This document shows, in pieces, positions 46,108 to 57,719 of a DNA stretch of 64,000 bases (its first letter is position 1; every line of letters begins with the position of its first letter). The notes under the pieces were generated by a model. The model was not told the origin of the DNA. It did no database searches and worked only from the letters and a program-made list of their open reading frames with translations. Made by a program: the position numbers and the translations under genes. The stretch is from NCBI RefSeq assembly GCF_900090045.1, contig NC_041788.1, forward strand, positions 3,157,501 to 3,221,500, written 5' to 3'. Source of the DNA: Plasmodium malariae (lineage: Eukaryota > Apicomplexa > Aconoidasida > Haemosporida > Plasmodiidae).

Positions 46108-48045
46108 ATGACAAGTTCATTCCTACAGATAAGTAAAGCTATATCAAGATGGAAATACCGAAAAGAGTGTTATGATCAATTTTATAATTTTACTCAATGT
46201 AGAGGGAGAATGAAGAAAAAGGGTATTTCTTTACATGTAAAGGGTAGCATATGGAATAGGAACATAAGAAAAGATATAAAGTTTGGGAAAACGGATAAAG
46301 AGGAAAAAAAGGAAGTAATTAATTTAAACTTGGACAGAAAAGGTATCACAAGTAGTAAGGACCTATTAAAATATATAGGGAAAAATAAAAAATTGCTATT
46401 GTATATATTATGTAAAATTGATGAGAAAAAAAATAAATACAGAGGACAGCAGGATGTACTAAACGACCTGGAGCACAATATAAATGAAAAAATAGTTGAA
46501 GAGGAATTGTCATTACGTAATAGCGAAAAAATGATTTTCCTAAGTTGTGCAAGTAGTAAATATTACGCAGAGAAAATACACTTGATAAGAAATGATAACA
46601 ATGGTATATATATAGATGAAAAGAACTTATTCAATTATTACTGTACTGTTTTAAAATACAGAAAAAACAATTCTTTAAATGATAAAGAAATAGATGATGA
46701 TATATTGACATTTTTTAAAAGCAGAATGAATATAAGGAAGATAAATAGCATTTCTTTATACCTTTTAAACTTGTCTTATTTAAATAGTAAAACTACCATA
46801 AAGACAAATGTTTTATACAATTTTGTTTTATATATGTTAAAATATATAAAGAATAAAATTACCAATCGGACGGGTATAATTCTTCTTACACACTACGTGG
46901 ATTTACTAACATCTATAATGCATGTGTCGAAGCTGAAAATTGAAACTAGCTCTGCAGAAGTTGGAGAAGAAAACACAGATAGTATAAACAAAATCAGGAT
47001 GGTTAATAAGAATGAATACCCTTTTGACTGTCATTCGTTTTCCAACTTATGCAAGAACAGCCAAGTTATGATACACGCAGGGCACAATGATGCAAAAAAA
47101 TCAGGGGAAATTATTTCCTATGATGCAACCAAGTTCTATCACTACTTTAACATATACGATTTTGTTTGCAACAGGGAAGGATATACATCCGGGGATTCAG
47201 CAGCAGTCGTAACGACCAGAGCAAAGGACGGAATAGCAGTCGGTGGAGTACAGCAGACTATCGATGCTTTAAGCATGAACAAAACGAGCGGTAGCACTTG
47301 GGCAAAAATATACGATATACGGAGCGAAATCATTTATATGATTTATTATTTGAATGCCGCATTAGTCTGTTTACTTAAAAAGTGTGTTAGGAATTGTAAA
47401 AAGGATGTTCACAGTAAACGTTTTGATGAACCATTAGAAAAGAGACTATACGTCATCATTAATTATATGTTTAACTGTTTACAATATAACGTTTTTTGCA
47501 AAACATTATTTTTATTATTACAACAAGTGCTCATTATTTACATGAGTAATAATATGAGGAAGTATCATTTTCGTTATTTATCAACTTCAAGTATAGCTCA
47601 TTTAGTTCATTTATTGTCTATACAATACAGCTCTGTTAAAATAGACGACGATAATGAAAAATTAATTATGTTAAAAAATTGTTTAAACAAATTATTCACA
47701 AATGACTGTAAAGATTTAGGGAAGAAGGACAAACTTCTAACCTATATTAGTGTTTCTAAAATTCTCTTTTTTTCAAAAAAGGTGTACATTGAAAAAATGC
47801 ATAATATATTAAGTAGTGAACTTATAAATTTTACTTACAGAGATCTGTATAGTGTTGTATACTCCCTAAACTGTTCAAAATTCTATGACTTACCTTTCTT
47901 TGAATCCGTGTTAAGGAATATTTATAAATTAAAACACAAATATGAACAAAGTAGAGTCTTAACTATTATAACCGTGTTTTGCTCCTTTAACGTTAACTTG
48001 GCCATATTCAATTTCCTCATGGCTTATGCGAACAAGAATGAGTAA
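46108..48045 (+). CDS. Helical-repeat protein, possibly organellar (HPR-like)
   Basis: A single exon of 645 residues. The N-terminus MTSSFLQISKAISRWKYRKE is Ser/Arg/Lys-rich without acidic residues until the end, compatible with a mitochondrial presequence. The body is made of hydrophobic helical pairs (SISLYLLNLSYLNSKTTIKT, LLTHYVDLLTSIMHVSKLKI, STSSIAHLVHLLSIQYSSVK, YRDLYSVVYSLNCSKFYDLP). This pattern resembles the heptatricopeptide-type repeats of Plasmodium RAP/HPR organellar RNA-binding proteins. No RAP domain is present. A variable low-complexity patch interrupts it near residues 285-385. Organellar RNA binding is an inference from repeat style only. Confidence 0.75.
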   Translation: MTSSFLQISKAISRWKYRKECYDQFYNFTQCRGRMKKKGISLHVKGSIWNRNIRKDIKFGKTDKEEKKEVINLNLDRKGITSSKDLLKYIGKNKKLLLYILCKIDEKKNKYRGQQDVLNDLEHNINEKIVEEELSLRNSEKMIFLSCASSKYYAEKIHLIRNDNNGIYIDEKNLFNYYCTVLKYRKNNSLNDKEIDDDILTFFKSRMNIRKINSISLYLLNLSYLNSKTTIKTNVLYNFVLYMLKYIKNKITNRTGIILLTHYVDLLTSIMHVSKLKIETSSAEVGEENTDSINKIRMVNKNEYPFDCHSFSNLCKNSQVMIHAGHNDAKKSGEIISYDATKFYHYFNIYDFVCNREGYTSGDSAAVVTTRAKDGIAVGGVQQTIDALSMNKTSGSTWAKIYDIRSEIIYMIYYLNAALVCLLKKCVRNCKKDVHSKRFDEPLEKRLYVIINYMFNCLQYNVFCKTLFLLLQQVLIIYMSNNMRKYHFRYLSTSSIAHLVHLLSIQYSSVKIDDDNEKLIMLKNCLNKLFTNDCKDLGKKDKLLTYISVSKILFFSKKVYIEKMHNILSSELINFTYRDLYSVVYSLNCSKFYDLPFFESVLRNIYKLKHKYEQSRVLTIITVFCSFNVNLAIFNFLMAYANKNE

Positions 48046-48364
48046 AGCCTGCACACGCATGCGCTCATATATACATACATAAATGCTTATATATATATAT
48101 GTCTTTTTATGTACTTGTTTATGTGATCATATGCATGAGCATGTGTTGAGTACTTTCACGCGTCTCTATCTGTTGGCTTTTATTTTATGAACCCTCTTAC
48201 ATTTTATATTTTTCGTGAGTGCACAACGGTCTCTCTACCCCATTAGATATATGTAGTTGCTCGAGAACATACACACATACAGCATATCTACATTAGCATA
48301 AATATATCGCGTATTTATATGCGTACCCTCATGATTACATGTTTGTAAACATTTCTTCGACAGC
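48046..48364. other. Short intergenic spacer
   Basis: Same-strand spacer of about 320 bp between two plus-strand genes, holding TATA microsatellites only. An upstream exon of the next gene cannot be excluded, because TTCGACAG precedes its ATG. Confidence 0.5.
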
Positions 48365-49625
48365 ATGCAACCTATTAGTAGGGAGGGAAAAAACGAAATT
48401 CCAGAATTCAACAGAAACCAAGGTGAGCAAATGAATAAGAAATGTATTCCCCTATATGCATCAACGAATGTCTTTGCATATCCCCCATTCGTATCCTTAC
48501 CCGTGTTTTGCGGAGCATGCACATAATATAATTATACACACATTTATACATACATTACGCGTACATGTACATATAACTCTGTTTTTCTTTATTTTCAAAG
48601 AAGCGAAAAAATTGGAAGAAGATTTGGAAAACAAGGAAAGAATCTTAAAGGAGCTATCGTCTCATATAAAGGAAGTAAAAACTTAAGACTTCTATACCAC
48701 CTGTTTGTATGTGTTTGTATCGGTTTGCACCATTTTAATTATATTCTAAGCATTTTGAATTCGTATTGTATATATTGCGCATACTGAGCATGTTGTACAT
48801 CCTGATTTTCCTGCATAAACTTTTTACCATTTTCACTCCTACGTAGAATCATAACGCCGATAACATCACCTTTGAGGAGTTGGGTAATTTATCCAATTTT
48901 ACATGATTAAATATTGTGCTTTTACCGAAAAAATGTGTTTTCCCCTCTGCATTAATTATGGCATTAATATGGCGCTTTATTGCACCAAGATGTCCTATAT
49001 ATGTAGTGTACTGTACAACAATACACCATATTATTGATTTATTATTTTATTTATTTTTTTTTATTTTTTTTTTTTTTTCAATTTGAATAACATCTCATGT
49101 AGACACGCTCGAGCTCAATTCGGGAGATTCTGTGCTAAAATGTGATGACTCTGAAGAAAGGTAAAACTGCACATAAAATATAAAAAAAAAAAAAAAAAAA
49201 AAAAATGCAGAATATATCGCTCTTTTTTTTTTTTTTTTATGTATATATATTATGCATAATTTTTTAATTTTTTTTGGACTCTTTTTAATTAATGTGATGA
49301 TAAAAGTGGGTTATGTTTTAAGCCCATCTCTTTCAAGAAGTGAATGATGTACTTAAGAAGCTTTTTTATAATCGTTATATTTTATTTCTTGCCAGGCTCG
49401 TATAATATTACTGCTTGACTTTTTTTCCTCTCCATTCAATTTAGTTCATTATATTTGATTTCATTATATTGAATTAGACTTCACTTCTTTGCACTACACG
49501 GCATTACATAATATTATATTTCATTTTTTTTTTTTTTTTTTTTTTTTCCCTCGCACAGGTCTCTAATGAACGATGAAGAAATTAAAAGATACTTAAAGAA
49601 AAGGAAAAAAAAAAGAAAAAAGTAA
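48365..49625 (+). CDS. Unrecognised 97-residue charged, coiled-coil-like protein, five exons
   Basis: Structure: join(48365..48422, 48601..48674, 48847..48883, 49103..49160, 49559..49625), 294 nt. All four introns have GT..AG ends (GTGAGC, GTAAAA, GTAATT, GTAAAA donors; TTTCAAAG, CTACGTAG, CATGTAG, CGCACAG acceptors) and phases 1, 0, 1, 2 close exactly. The product begins MQPISREGKNEIPEFNRNQ. It then has a coiled-coil stretch (EAKKLEEDLENKERILKELS), an acidic middle (NITFEELDTLELNSGDSVLK) and a basic tail (SLMNDEEIKRYLKKRKKKRK). The size suggests a small complex subunit or nucleolar protein. I do not recognise it. It converges on the cyclo-ligase with 53 bp between stops. Confidence 0.7.
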
Positions 49626-49678
49626 AAGGAATAAGAAGGAAGAATATTAAGGGATCAGGATGGAGAAAGGAAAAGACC

Positions 49679-50923
49679 TCAAAACAGAAAATGGAAAATG
49701 TTCTTTTCATTTATTATATAGTCCAATGTAATATCAGTATGTTCAGAAAAATTTATGTCGTACAAAAAAATATCAAAGGAGAGACCAATTTTTATATGCT
49801 TTTTTGTTTCGATTTCTTTACATGATGAATATTGATATTTCATTTGTTCTTTTTTCCGCTGCTCTTCATGTTGCTTATCTTTTAGTGTCCTATCATAATA
49901 GCCCTTACCGCTTCCAACTCTACACCCATATTTATTATAAGCAATTAATGGAATAAAAAATATAGTTTTTTTCTCTTCAAATGTAAAATAACTAAGGGTA
50001 TCTGTTACTATATTAAAACTGTTCAAGTGAAAAGTCCTCTTCTCCTTTTTTACTTGTGAATTGAAGTATATATATAAAAATGGCACATATATATTAAACT
50101 CATGCTTGACTAACAGATTATTTGCTAAATCAAATGGAAAGAAAATTAAGTCATTCTCCTTTGTAGTTATTGGAACATAAAGATCAAAATAAAAAAAATC
50201 ATACAATTTTTCTATAATAAATAAAATATCGACTTCTTTCTTTGTAGGTAAATATATGCACATGTTAAAATTGGACTTCTTATCATTCGTTTTGTCCCAT
50301 TTATCCTTATCATCCTTTTCTATTTTTATTCCATGATTTTTGCTGCTACATGCATTATAATAGGTAAAAAAGGAAAAATTCTGGTCAAAATCATGTATAC
50401 CGTAATATCTTAAATACTCCTTAGCATCCCTTGTTTCAATCTGTTTATAGTTATACGTATAACTATATATTTTACTAAAATTGAACTCCCCTCCTTTTTC
50501 CTTTTTTTCTACGTTCAGTGTACTCAGTATTATGTACATGTGCCTTATTAATTGTGTGTATAAATAGTCTATATAAAAAGTCCGTTCATTAGATTCTACA
50601 TCTTTACAACCACAGGTACAACCGCTAGTACTACGAGATAAACGACTTTGCTTTGTTTCCTCGTCAAAATTAGTTTCTGCTGTATATGCACATTGAGAGA
50701 AGGCATCCTTTTTTTGAGTTATCCAATGTTTAAAAACAATCTCTCTAATTTTTTTTGCATTTTCTCGTACAATGCATTTTATTATTCTATTATTATTGCT
50801 ATGGCTGATCGTGCCATTAGTGTAGCTATTATTACTTGTACTATTTCCGCAGTTTTTAAAACAGTCATTTAAGTCTATTGTTGTGATACTATTTTTGTAA
50901 TCGTCCGAACAGAGCATATTCAT
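49679..50923 (-). CDS. MTHFS: 5-formyltetrahydrofolate cyclo-ligase (MTHFS)
   Basis: A single exon of 414 residues starting MNMLCSDDYKNSITTIDLND. The enzyme converts 5-formyl-THF to 5,10-methenyl-THF using ATP, recycling stored folate. The family signature is complete at the C-terminus: FIPLIAYNKYGCRVGSGKGYYDRTL, here in the form VGSGKGYYDR that binds ATP and folate, followed by KIGLSFDIFL. The N-terminal helix RENAKKIREIVFKHWITQKK matches the family's start. Low-complexity inserts (about residues 90-130, 195-215 and 350-370) double the usual 200-residue length. It may start at either of two N-terminal Mets. Its 3' end faces the 97-residue gene 53 bp away. Confidence 0.9.
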   Translation of the reverse strand: MNMLCSDDYKNSITTIDLNDCFKNCGNSTSNNSYTNGTISHSNNNRIIKCIVRENAKKIREIVFKHWITQKKDAFSQCAYTAETNFDEETKQSRLSRSTSGCTCGCKDVESNERTFYIDYLYTQLIRHMYIILSTLNVEKKEKGGEFNFSKIYSYTYNYKQIETRDAKEYLRYYGIHDFDQNFSFFTYYNACSSKNHGIKIEKDDKDKWDKTNDKKSNFNMCIYLPTKKEVDILFIIEKLYDFFYFDLYVPITTKENDLIFFPFDLANNLLVKHEFNIYVPFLYIYFNSQVKKEKRTFHLNSFNIVTDTLSYFTFEEKKTIFFIPLIAYNKYGCRVGSGKGYYDRTLKDKQHEEQRKKEQMKYQYSSCKEIETKKHIKIGLSFDIFLYDINFSEHTDITLDYIINEKNIFHFLF

Positions 50924-51139
50924 TTTATTATAATGCGATTTTAAACTCGTGTTACTTTGGCGTAATATGTGTAAAATGGATGTGGAAAAAAAAAATATAA
51001 AAAAATATAAAAAAATAAAAAAAAATATAAAAAAATAAAAAAATAAAAAAAATAACGAAATAACAAAAAAAGGACAGAATTATAACATAAAAATAATGAA
51101 TAAAAATTAGAAATATAATAAAAACTTAACAAAAAAATA

Positions 51140-51200
51140 ACAAAAAAATAACAACAAAATAACAACAAAATAACAACAAAATAACAACAAAATAACAACC
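51140..51200. repeat. 11-bp A-rich minisatellite
   Basis: About five to six copies of AACAACAAAAT within an A-rich tract upstream of the cyclo-ligase gene. Confidence 0.8.
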
Positions 51201-52277
51201 GAATAACAAAATAATAAAAAAAAAACACTGGAAAATATGTTAATACACAAATGATGTCTAATAATGTAATAATATATATAAAAAAAAAAAAAAAAAAAAC
51301 AATAAGAAGAAACTATCCTAATAAAATAGTATTAAATTCAGAAAATGTGCATAAGACGTTAATTAATAACTATTGTGCGAACTTGAATAGCTGTCTAAGT
51401 CTGTTTTAATATTGCTAATTGGCTTGAACATGTAAGTAGTTGTTGGCAAGATATATGCACATATACATATACATATACGCATACATACATGCATACACAC
51501 TTACATGTTTTCCATCCAATTTCCTTGCAAAATAAGAAATTTTACTATTAGAAGAGTAATGTTAATGAATATAATTTATTTAAAAAAAAAAAAAAAAATT
51601 ATTTGCCTTTTTTTCAAATTGTCTACATGTACTAAGAATTAAGTTAACCACAACATAAGAACAAAAAAAAAAGTAAATCTACGAAATTTTAATTCTAAAA
51701 AGGAAAAAAAAAAAAAAAATGAATCTCTACAAATTTATAATATAACTTTCCTAAATTTATTCCGATTTTCTTAGTCATGTAAACTTAACAGTCTCACATG
51801 TGAAAGAAAAAAGCAAAATTATGCTGTTTCTTCATTTTTTATTTTCCTCTTTTCTTAGTGATCTTTATTTTTGCATATGTTCCCTCATTTTTCTTTATCC
51901 CTTTTCTTTCTTTTTTTTTTTTTTTTTATTTTGTGTACTTCAATACAAAAATAAAACTTTTCCTTTTCCTTTTCCTTTTCCTCATTTATGGAAAAATATT
52001 AACAAGCAATAATTTTGACGAATTTTCATTTCTAATTGCATTTTTCTTTTTAAAATTTGTTAAATAAAAAAAATAAAATATAATGAAATATACGGAAATA
52101 TAAGGAAATATACGCAAATATACGGAAATACATGGAAATATAAGGAAATATAAGGAAATATTATATAATAAAATAAAGAATGTAAATATAAATACACGAA
52201 GTGAATTTTAACGGTATGTGCTAAAATTGATGAAAAAACAATAGGCGGGATTTCATCTTGCATGTATAAACATATAC

Positions 52278-52311
<34 letters not shown>

Positions 52312-52315
52312 GTAT

Positions 52316-52425
52316 GTATGTATGTATGTATGCATGAATGTATGTATGAATGTATGTATGAATGTATGTATGAATGTATGTATGAATGTATGTATGAATG
52401 TATGTATGAATGTATGTATGTATGT
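52316..52425. repeat. 12-bp TATG/AATG minisatellite
   Basis: About eight copies of GTATGTATGAAT. It gives the HTFIHTFI peptide artefact on the minus strand. Confidence 0.88.
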
Positions 52426-52865
52426 ATGAGTATAAATAGAGTATACAATGCTTAACGCAATTGTGTACACATATAAATATACATTAACATGTATATTTAC
52501 GAATATACGCATACGTACATATTAAGGTATTTATTTAAATGAATATTTATATGCATACGTGCACTTAAGTACTTAATCGCGCGCATACCGCTCTAACGTT
52601 CTTGAATTCTTTGATCAAAATGACAAAAGAGGAAAATCATTTAACTGATCAGTAAATAAAATGGATTGACCATTCGAAATTTTTTTTTTTTCTTATTTTT
52701 AAAATACGAAAGTTTTGAAAATAAAAAGTGTACATATAAATGCATATGTATATATATATATATTAAATAATTAAACTCTAATATATATGTATATACATTA
52801 TATACATACATGCATACTTATTACTTACACTTTTACATATATGCGTATATAAAAAATTCCATAAT

Positions 52866-53096
52866 TTACGTATGTATGTCCAACATCCCAAAAATACAGT
52901 ATATAAGAACATTCACAAGTTTAAAAGGAGTACTAACAAAAAAATGATAATTTGAAGCAGCCAAAAAGAAAAAGAAGAGCATAAACAAAAGGATTAAGTA
53001 CATCATATCATGAGCTTGAAGAAATAATTTCTTCATGTTAGTTTTTTTTTTTCTTCGTCCTTCTCTTCCACTACAACTTTCACGCCCATCCCCCAT
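52866..53096 (-). CDS. Possible small hydrophobic protein (56-76 residues)
   Basis: From the ATG at 53096 it reads MGDGRESCSGREGRRKKKTN and then MKKLFLQAHDMM; the second Met at 53036 is also possible. A strong membrane helix (YLILLFMLFFFFLAAS) and a second hydrophobic stretch (LVNVLIYCIFGM) follow. The frame ends DIHT, with ACGTAAAT at the stop that could also be a donor. No family is recognised, and hydrophobic frames arise easily in T-rich DNA. Confidence 0.28.
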   Translation of the reverse strand: MGDGRESCSGREGRRKKKTNMKKLFLQAHDMMYLILLFMLFFFFLAASNYHFFVSTPFKLVNVLIYCIFGMLDIHT

Positions 53097-53569
53097 TTTT
53101 TTTTTTTTCTTTTCTTTTTTTTTTTTTTTATTTATTCATATTTTTTAAAGAATGAAAAAGTGTTTCGTAGTTTTATTTTATTTTTATTTTTTTATGCTCA
53201 TTGTTAGCATATGTATTTACGAATAACTCGCAGCTCGTGTTTATTTTTAAGCGATTATTGGTATATAATTACTGTGTGTACACTTGTACATACATTAATG
53301 CGGGCGCACATATATATATATATATATATATATATGTGCGCGTGAGTAATACAGATACATGTATTAATATTATATGCGTAATAGTATGTGTGTACATAAA
53401 AACACAAGTTGCTAACTTCGTGCAGTAGTTTTAAGTACCTACATATCATCGATTTTTTAATAACTGTAACATAGAATAAATATGTATGCAATCTGTCCCA
53501 CTAATGATTTCTGGTGATAGAACGAATATTATTTCTCTTCAAATTTTCCTTTTATAAAACCAGAAGAAT

Positions 53570-56500
53570 ATGCTCAAAAAAACGATGCAGCAGAAAAGAC
53601 AGTCGATCGTCAAAAACAAAGTAATTACTAAAAAAATATGAATATGTGCATATGGGAGAAACAAAAAAATAAAATAAAAAAGCGCCAAAATAAAAAAATA
53701 AAAAGAAGAAATAACAGTGTAGAAAAATAACAACGTAGCAATGTGACAACATTACAGCGTTACGAAATGATCATGAGCATATAGTAGGGAAATAAAAATG
53801 ATAAAATGTATATGTGCACACGCAAACATCCACAAATATGTATACATGTATGCACACTCTTCTTTCTCTTCCTCCCCCCCCCTGCAGAGCGAGGCGTACC
53901 CGCAGAAGAGCGTGAATGTGGGACAGAAATCAAAAAGTAGAAGTAAAAATATGAACAGCAAAATAAAGGTAGTAGTGCGGAAAAGACCAATAAGCGAGTT
54001 AGAGAAAAAAAAAAAAGACAGCGATATAATTACAATGAAAGATAACTGTACGATTTATATAGATGAACCAAGATATAAAGTAGACATGACGAAATATATA
54101 GAAAGGCACGAGTTTGTTGTAGACAAGGTGTTTGATGAAACAGTAGATAACTTTACAGTTTATGTGAATACAATAAAACCGTTAATTGTAGACATTTTTG
54201 AAAATAATTCTGTATGTTCATGTTTTGCATATGGGCAAACAGGTAGTGGTAAAACATATACTATGTTAGGTTCTCAACCATATGGTCAGAGTGAAACCCC
54301 AGGTATTTTTCAATATGCTGCAGATGATATATTTAATTTTTTAAGTGTATATGATCAGGAAAATAGTAAAGGTATATTCATATCGTTTTATGAAATATAT
54401 TGTGGTAAGTTATATGACTTATTACAAAAAAGAAAAATGGTAGCAGCTTTAGAAAATGGGAAAAAGGAGGTTGTTGTAAAAGATTTAAAGGTGTTGAGAG
54501 TTCTCTCTAAAGAAGAATTAATATTAAAAATGATAGAAGGTGTATTGTTAAGAAAAATTGGTGTTAATTCACAAAATGATGAATCATCTAGATCTCATGC
54601 AATATTAAACATTGATTTAAAGGATATAAATAAAAACATATCTTCAGGGAAAATTGCTTTTATAGATTTAGCAGGTAGTGAAAGAGGTGCTGACACGGTT
54701 TCGCAAAATAAACAAACACAAACAGATGGGGCAAATATAAATAGATCATTATTAGCTTTAAAGGAATGTATTAGAGCTATGGATGCAGAAAAAAATCATA
54801 TACCTTTTAGAGATTCTGAATTGACAAAAGTACTACGTGATATATTTGTTGGTAAGTCTAAGAGTATTATGATTGCTAATATATCACCCACTATAAGCTG
54901 CTGTGAGCAAACTTTGAATACGTTACGTTACTCATCAAGGGTAAAAAGCTTTAAAACAAAACCAAACACAAATGAAGAAGAAGACACGAACAATGAAAAA
55001 ATTAGTATTCTAGATTCTAAGAACTCAGAATATTATAACAACTCAAGTACTGAGAATATTAACATAAAGTCGAGTGGCTTCTTTCCTAGCAATAAGATTA
55101 GTCTAAGGTTTAATGAGATAAGGGAAAGGAACATCAACAATAGCACAAACAATAATAGCAGTAGCACCAACAATAACCACAGCAACAATCACAGCAACAA
55201 TCACAGCAACAATCACAGCAACAACAACAACAATGATAAGAACAATGGCAAGAACAATGGTAGTGGTTCCCTTAAGAGCAGCAGTAATAAAAACATCGAA
55301 AAGAACAAAGATACTTCATGTGTCTACGGAAAATACGGCTCTGTTAACGAAATAGACAAAATAAAAGAGAAAAAAAAAAAAAAAAGTCTATTAAATTTAA
55401 AAAATAATACAAATTATGATAGTGCAAGTAAGAAGCAGAATTTCATGCAGCAAAGTTATACCTTTTCGGACACCTCTGATTTTTCCTCACTGGATGAAAT
55501 GAACTGTAGCCTTAACAACAATGATAAACGTATGTTTTTAACGAAAAAAATTGGTAAACAAGATGATAAATTAAGAAATAGAAGCAGTTGTGATACGAAC
55601 ATGAGCAAAAGTAAAAAAAGCGACTTACAGTTACTCAGACATAGTGTAGGAAGTAAACTAACTAATTTTTCACAAGAAAAGGAAAAATTAAAAGAAAATT
55701 CTTTTTTAAAAAATAGTAATGTAAATACTGAAGAGAATGTCCTATACAACATGAACAACGTTAGCAGTCTCAATGAAGATATTAATGATAACAACAATGC
55801 AAAGAATACTATCAACCCTGTTGTACATATGAGGAATGTTAATGAAAGAGAAGACAACAAAGAGAATGACAATATATTTTTCGATGCTGTTTCTCATTAT
55901 ACGGATAATTATGTGAACAAGTTTATCCCGTATATTGGTCAGAACTTATTTAATACGAATAACAATGCAAGTATGAACTATCCATATGTAAGTAACAGCA
56001 ACGCTGGGGTGAATAATACAACGAATTATGGCAATGAAATGCAGAATAATGGTACCTTTATTGACATAAAGAAGAGGTCTACAAAGGGAACGAATCTTCT
56101 TGTAAATAACTATCAGGAAAATGGAATCCAAACGAACGTGAGCATGAAATTAAATGCATTAGGAGATACGGAAAATAGTGCAAATTACATTTCAGCTACG
56201 TGTGTGGAAAACACTAACTTGGAAAACACCAATATCCCTATCCCTAACGGAAGTGCGAACGAGACAAACAACATAAATAATCATCAAGAACACAAAGTAA
56301 GCGACTATTTAGGCACTAACCCGAGCTATGGTTACAACAACAACGATTTGACTAATTGTAATGAAAATGGATTCGTAGAATTTAGAACGAAAGATACCAT
56401 TAATAAAGAAATAGTAGATGTGAATAATATGGATGAAGAACGAACTCATGCAAATAAAATGAACAATTTTTCAAATAATGATTACCTGAATCAGTTCCAA

Positions 56501-57199
56501 AAGAACGTGAATAGCATGTTAGATAGTTGTTTGAATAGTTTGAACATAACAAATTTATATGAAGATACACAAAGTATATTAAATAAAATTTTATTGTCAA
56601 AGTATAAAGCAGATAAAGATAATGTCATTAAGAAATATATCAATGAAGATATTAATATTATGAGTTTAGAACAAGTAGACAAATATGCACAATTAATTTA
56701 TGAAAAAAGAAAAGTCATATTAAATAAACTCCTGTTTTTATTTAAAAAAAATGTTGATATACAAACAAATAATGAAACTAGTGATTTGAAAAAAGATTTG
56801 GTCATGTGCCATATATGTAGTAATAACCCAGATGATCAATTTCATTTTTATGCTTATAGTAGATTAGAAAAGGACATTATTAATTTAATTATGTTAAGGC
56901 AGTTATGGTGTGAAAGCGAAAATTTAAGACTACTGCATCAGTTCTTAATAATGGAGTATCAGAATAAATCGGCCAGCTCAATATTGTTTAACGTACCCCA
57001 GAACAGTGAAAATGGTAGTATCGTGCATGGTGGTGTTGATAGCAATGTGAACTCCGGCTTACATGCTAATGTAAATGCGAGCATTCATGCCAACTTAAAT
57101 ACGTACTCGATGAGCAAAAAATATGTGGACGATTCCAAAAGTAGTGCCAATGGTAGCTTCACTAAAACGGAGGTTATTCCAGGCAGAATGATAAAATAA
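53570..57199 (+). CDS. KIN13: Kinesin-13, microtubule-depolymerising motor
   Basis: Structure: join(53570..53620, 53888..57199), 1120 residues. Exon 1 is 17 codons (MLKKTMQQKRQSIVKNK); a stop lies just upstream in frame, donor GTAATT, acceptor CCCCCCCCTGCAG, phase 0. The motor fills about residues 38-370: P-loop GQTGSGKTYTM near 133, switch I NDESSRSHAIL near 247, switch II IDLAGSERGAD near 277, and NRSLLALKECIRAMD. Family-specific marks are the KVD loop-2 motif (YKVDMTKYIERHEF) and FYEIYCGKLYDLL. Kinesin-13 removes tubulin from microtubule ends and controls spindle and flagellar length. An Asn/Ser/His-rich linker (about 400-900) includes SNNHSNNH repeats. A conserved helical tail ends near residue 1060 (LLHQFLIMEYQNKS). 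Confidence 0.95.
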
Positions 57200-57283
57200 A
57201 TTTTCTACAAAGCATATGCAAAATTATGCAGTTCTGTTAGCATTTTTTTTTCCTTTTCTAATTTTTCATCACATACAGTTTTC

Positions 57284-57322
<39 letters not shown>

Positions 57323-57719
57323 TTAAACATTTCTTCAACTTGCAAAATATTCTCATGTTTCTGTGTTTGTATTTTTAAATGTAAATTATTAAAACTGAGA
57401 AAATATTCGACGATTTGGCTGAAGCGCCTGATCGGATGAGCGTGCAAATCTGAGAGAGCACACAGATGTGCATATACACCCATGTGTTGCTTGCGTACAT
57501 ACATAGTTATGTACACATATGTATGTATGTGTGTGCGCTTATTCACGTATGTACCACGAAAATTTGTAGTTATACTGTTTTAAAAAAAAAAGAAAAATAG
57601 AAAAAAAAGTACTGCAAAAGGTATAAAATATACATAGTATTGCTATCCGGCTTCACCCAGTTAAGTTTTACATAATATTACTGCTGCATTTGGGATTGCG
57701 TTTACTATTACAGTTACTG
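57200..57719. other. Convergent intergenic region with long poly-T
   Basis: A T run of over 30 bases at about 57288-57320 and TATG repeats at 57500-57540. It separates the 3' ends of kinesin-13 and the helical-repeat gene. No gene is seen. Confidence 0.7.

Larger units (their letters stand above)
50924..53569. other. Divergent intergenic region between cyclo-ligase and kinesin-13
   Basis: A-rich repeats (51000-51200, with AACAACAAAAT 11-mers), poly-A/T tracts, GGAAATATAC 10-mers (52085-52160) and a 12-bp array (52316-52425). A possible small hydrophobic protein is listed separately at 52866-53096. An 11-codon ATG frame (52620-52655) may be an upstream ORF. Confidence 0.6.

Noticed and set aside
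57205..57546. Minus frame with poly-Lys between kinesin-13 and the helical-repeat gene
   Set aside because: It is generated by the poly-T run; no start, splice or domain support.
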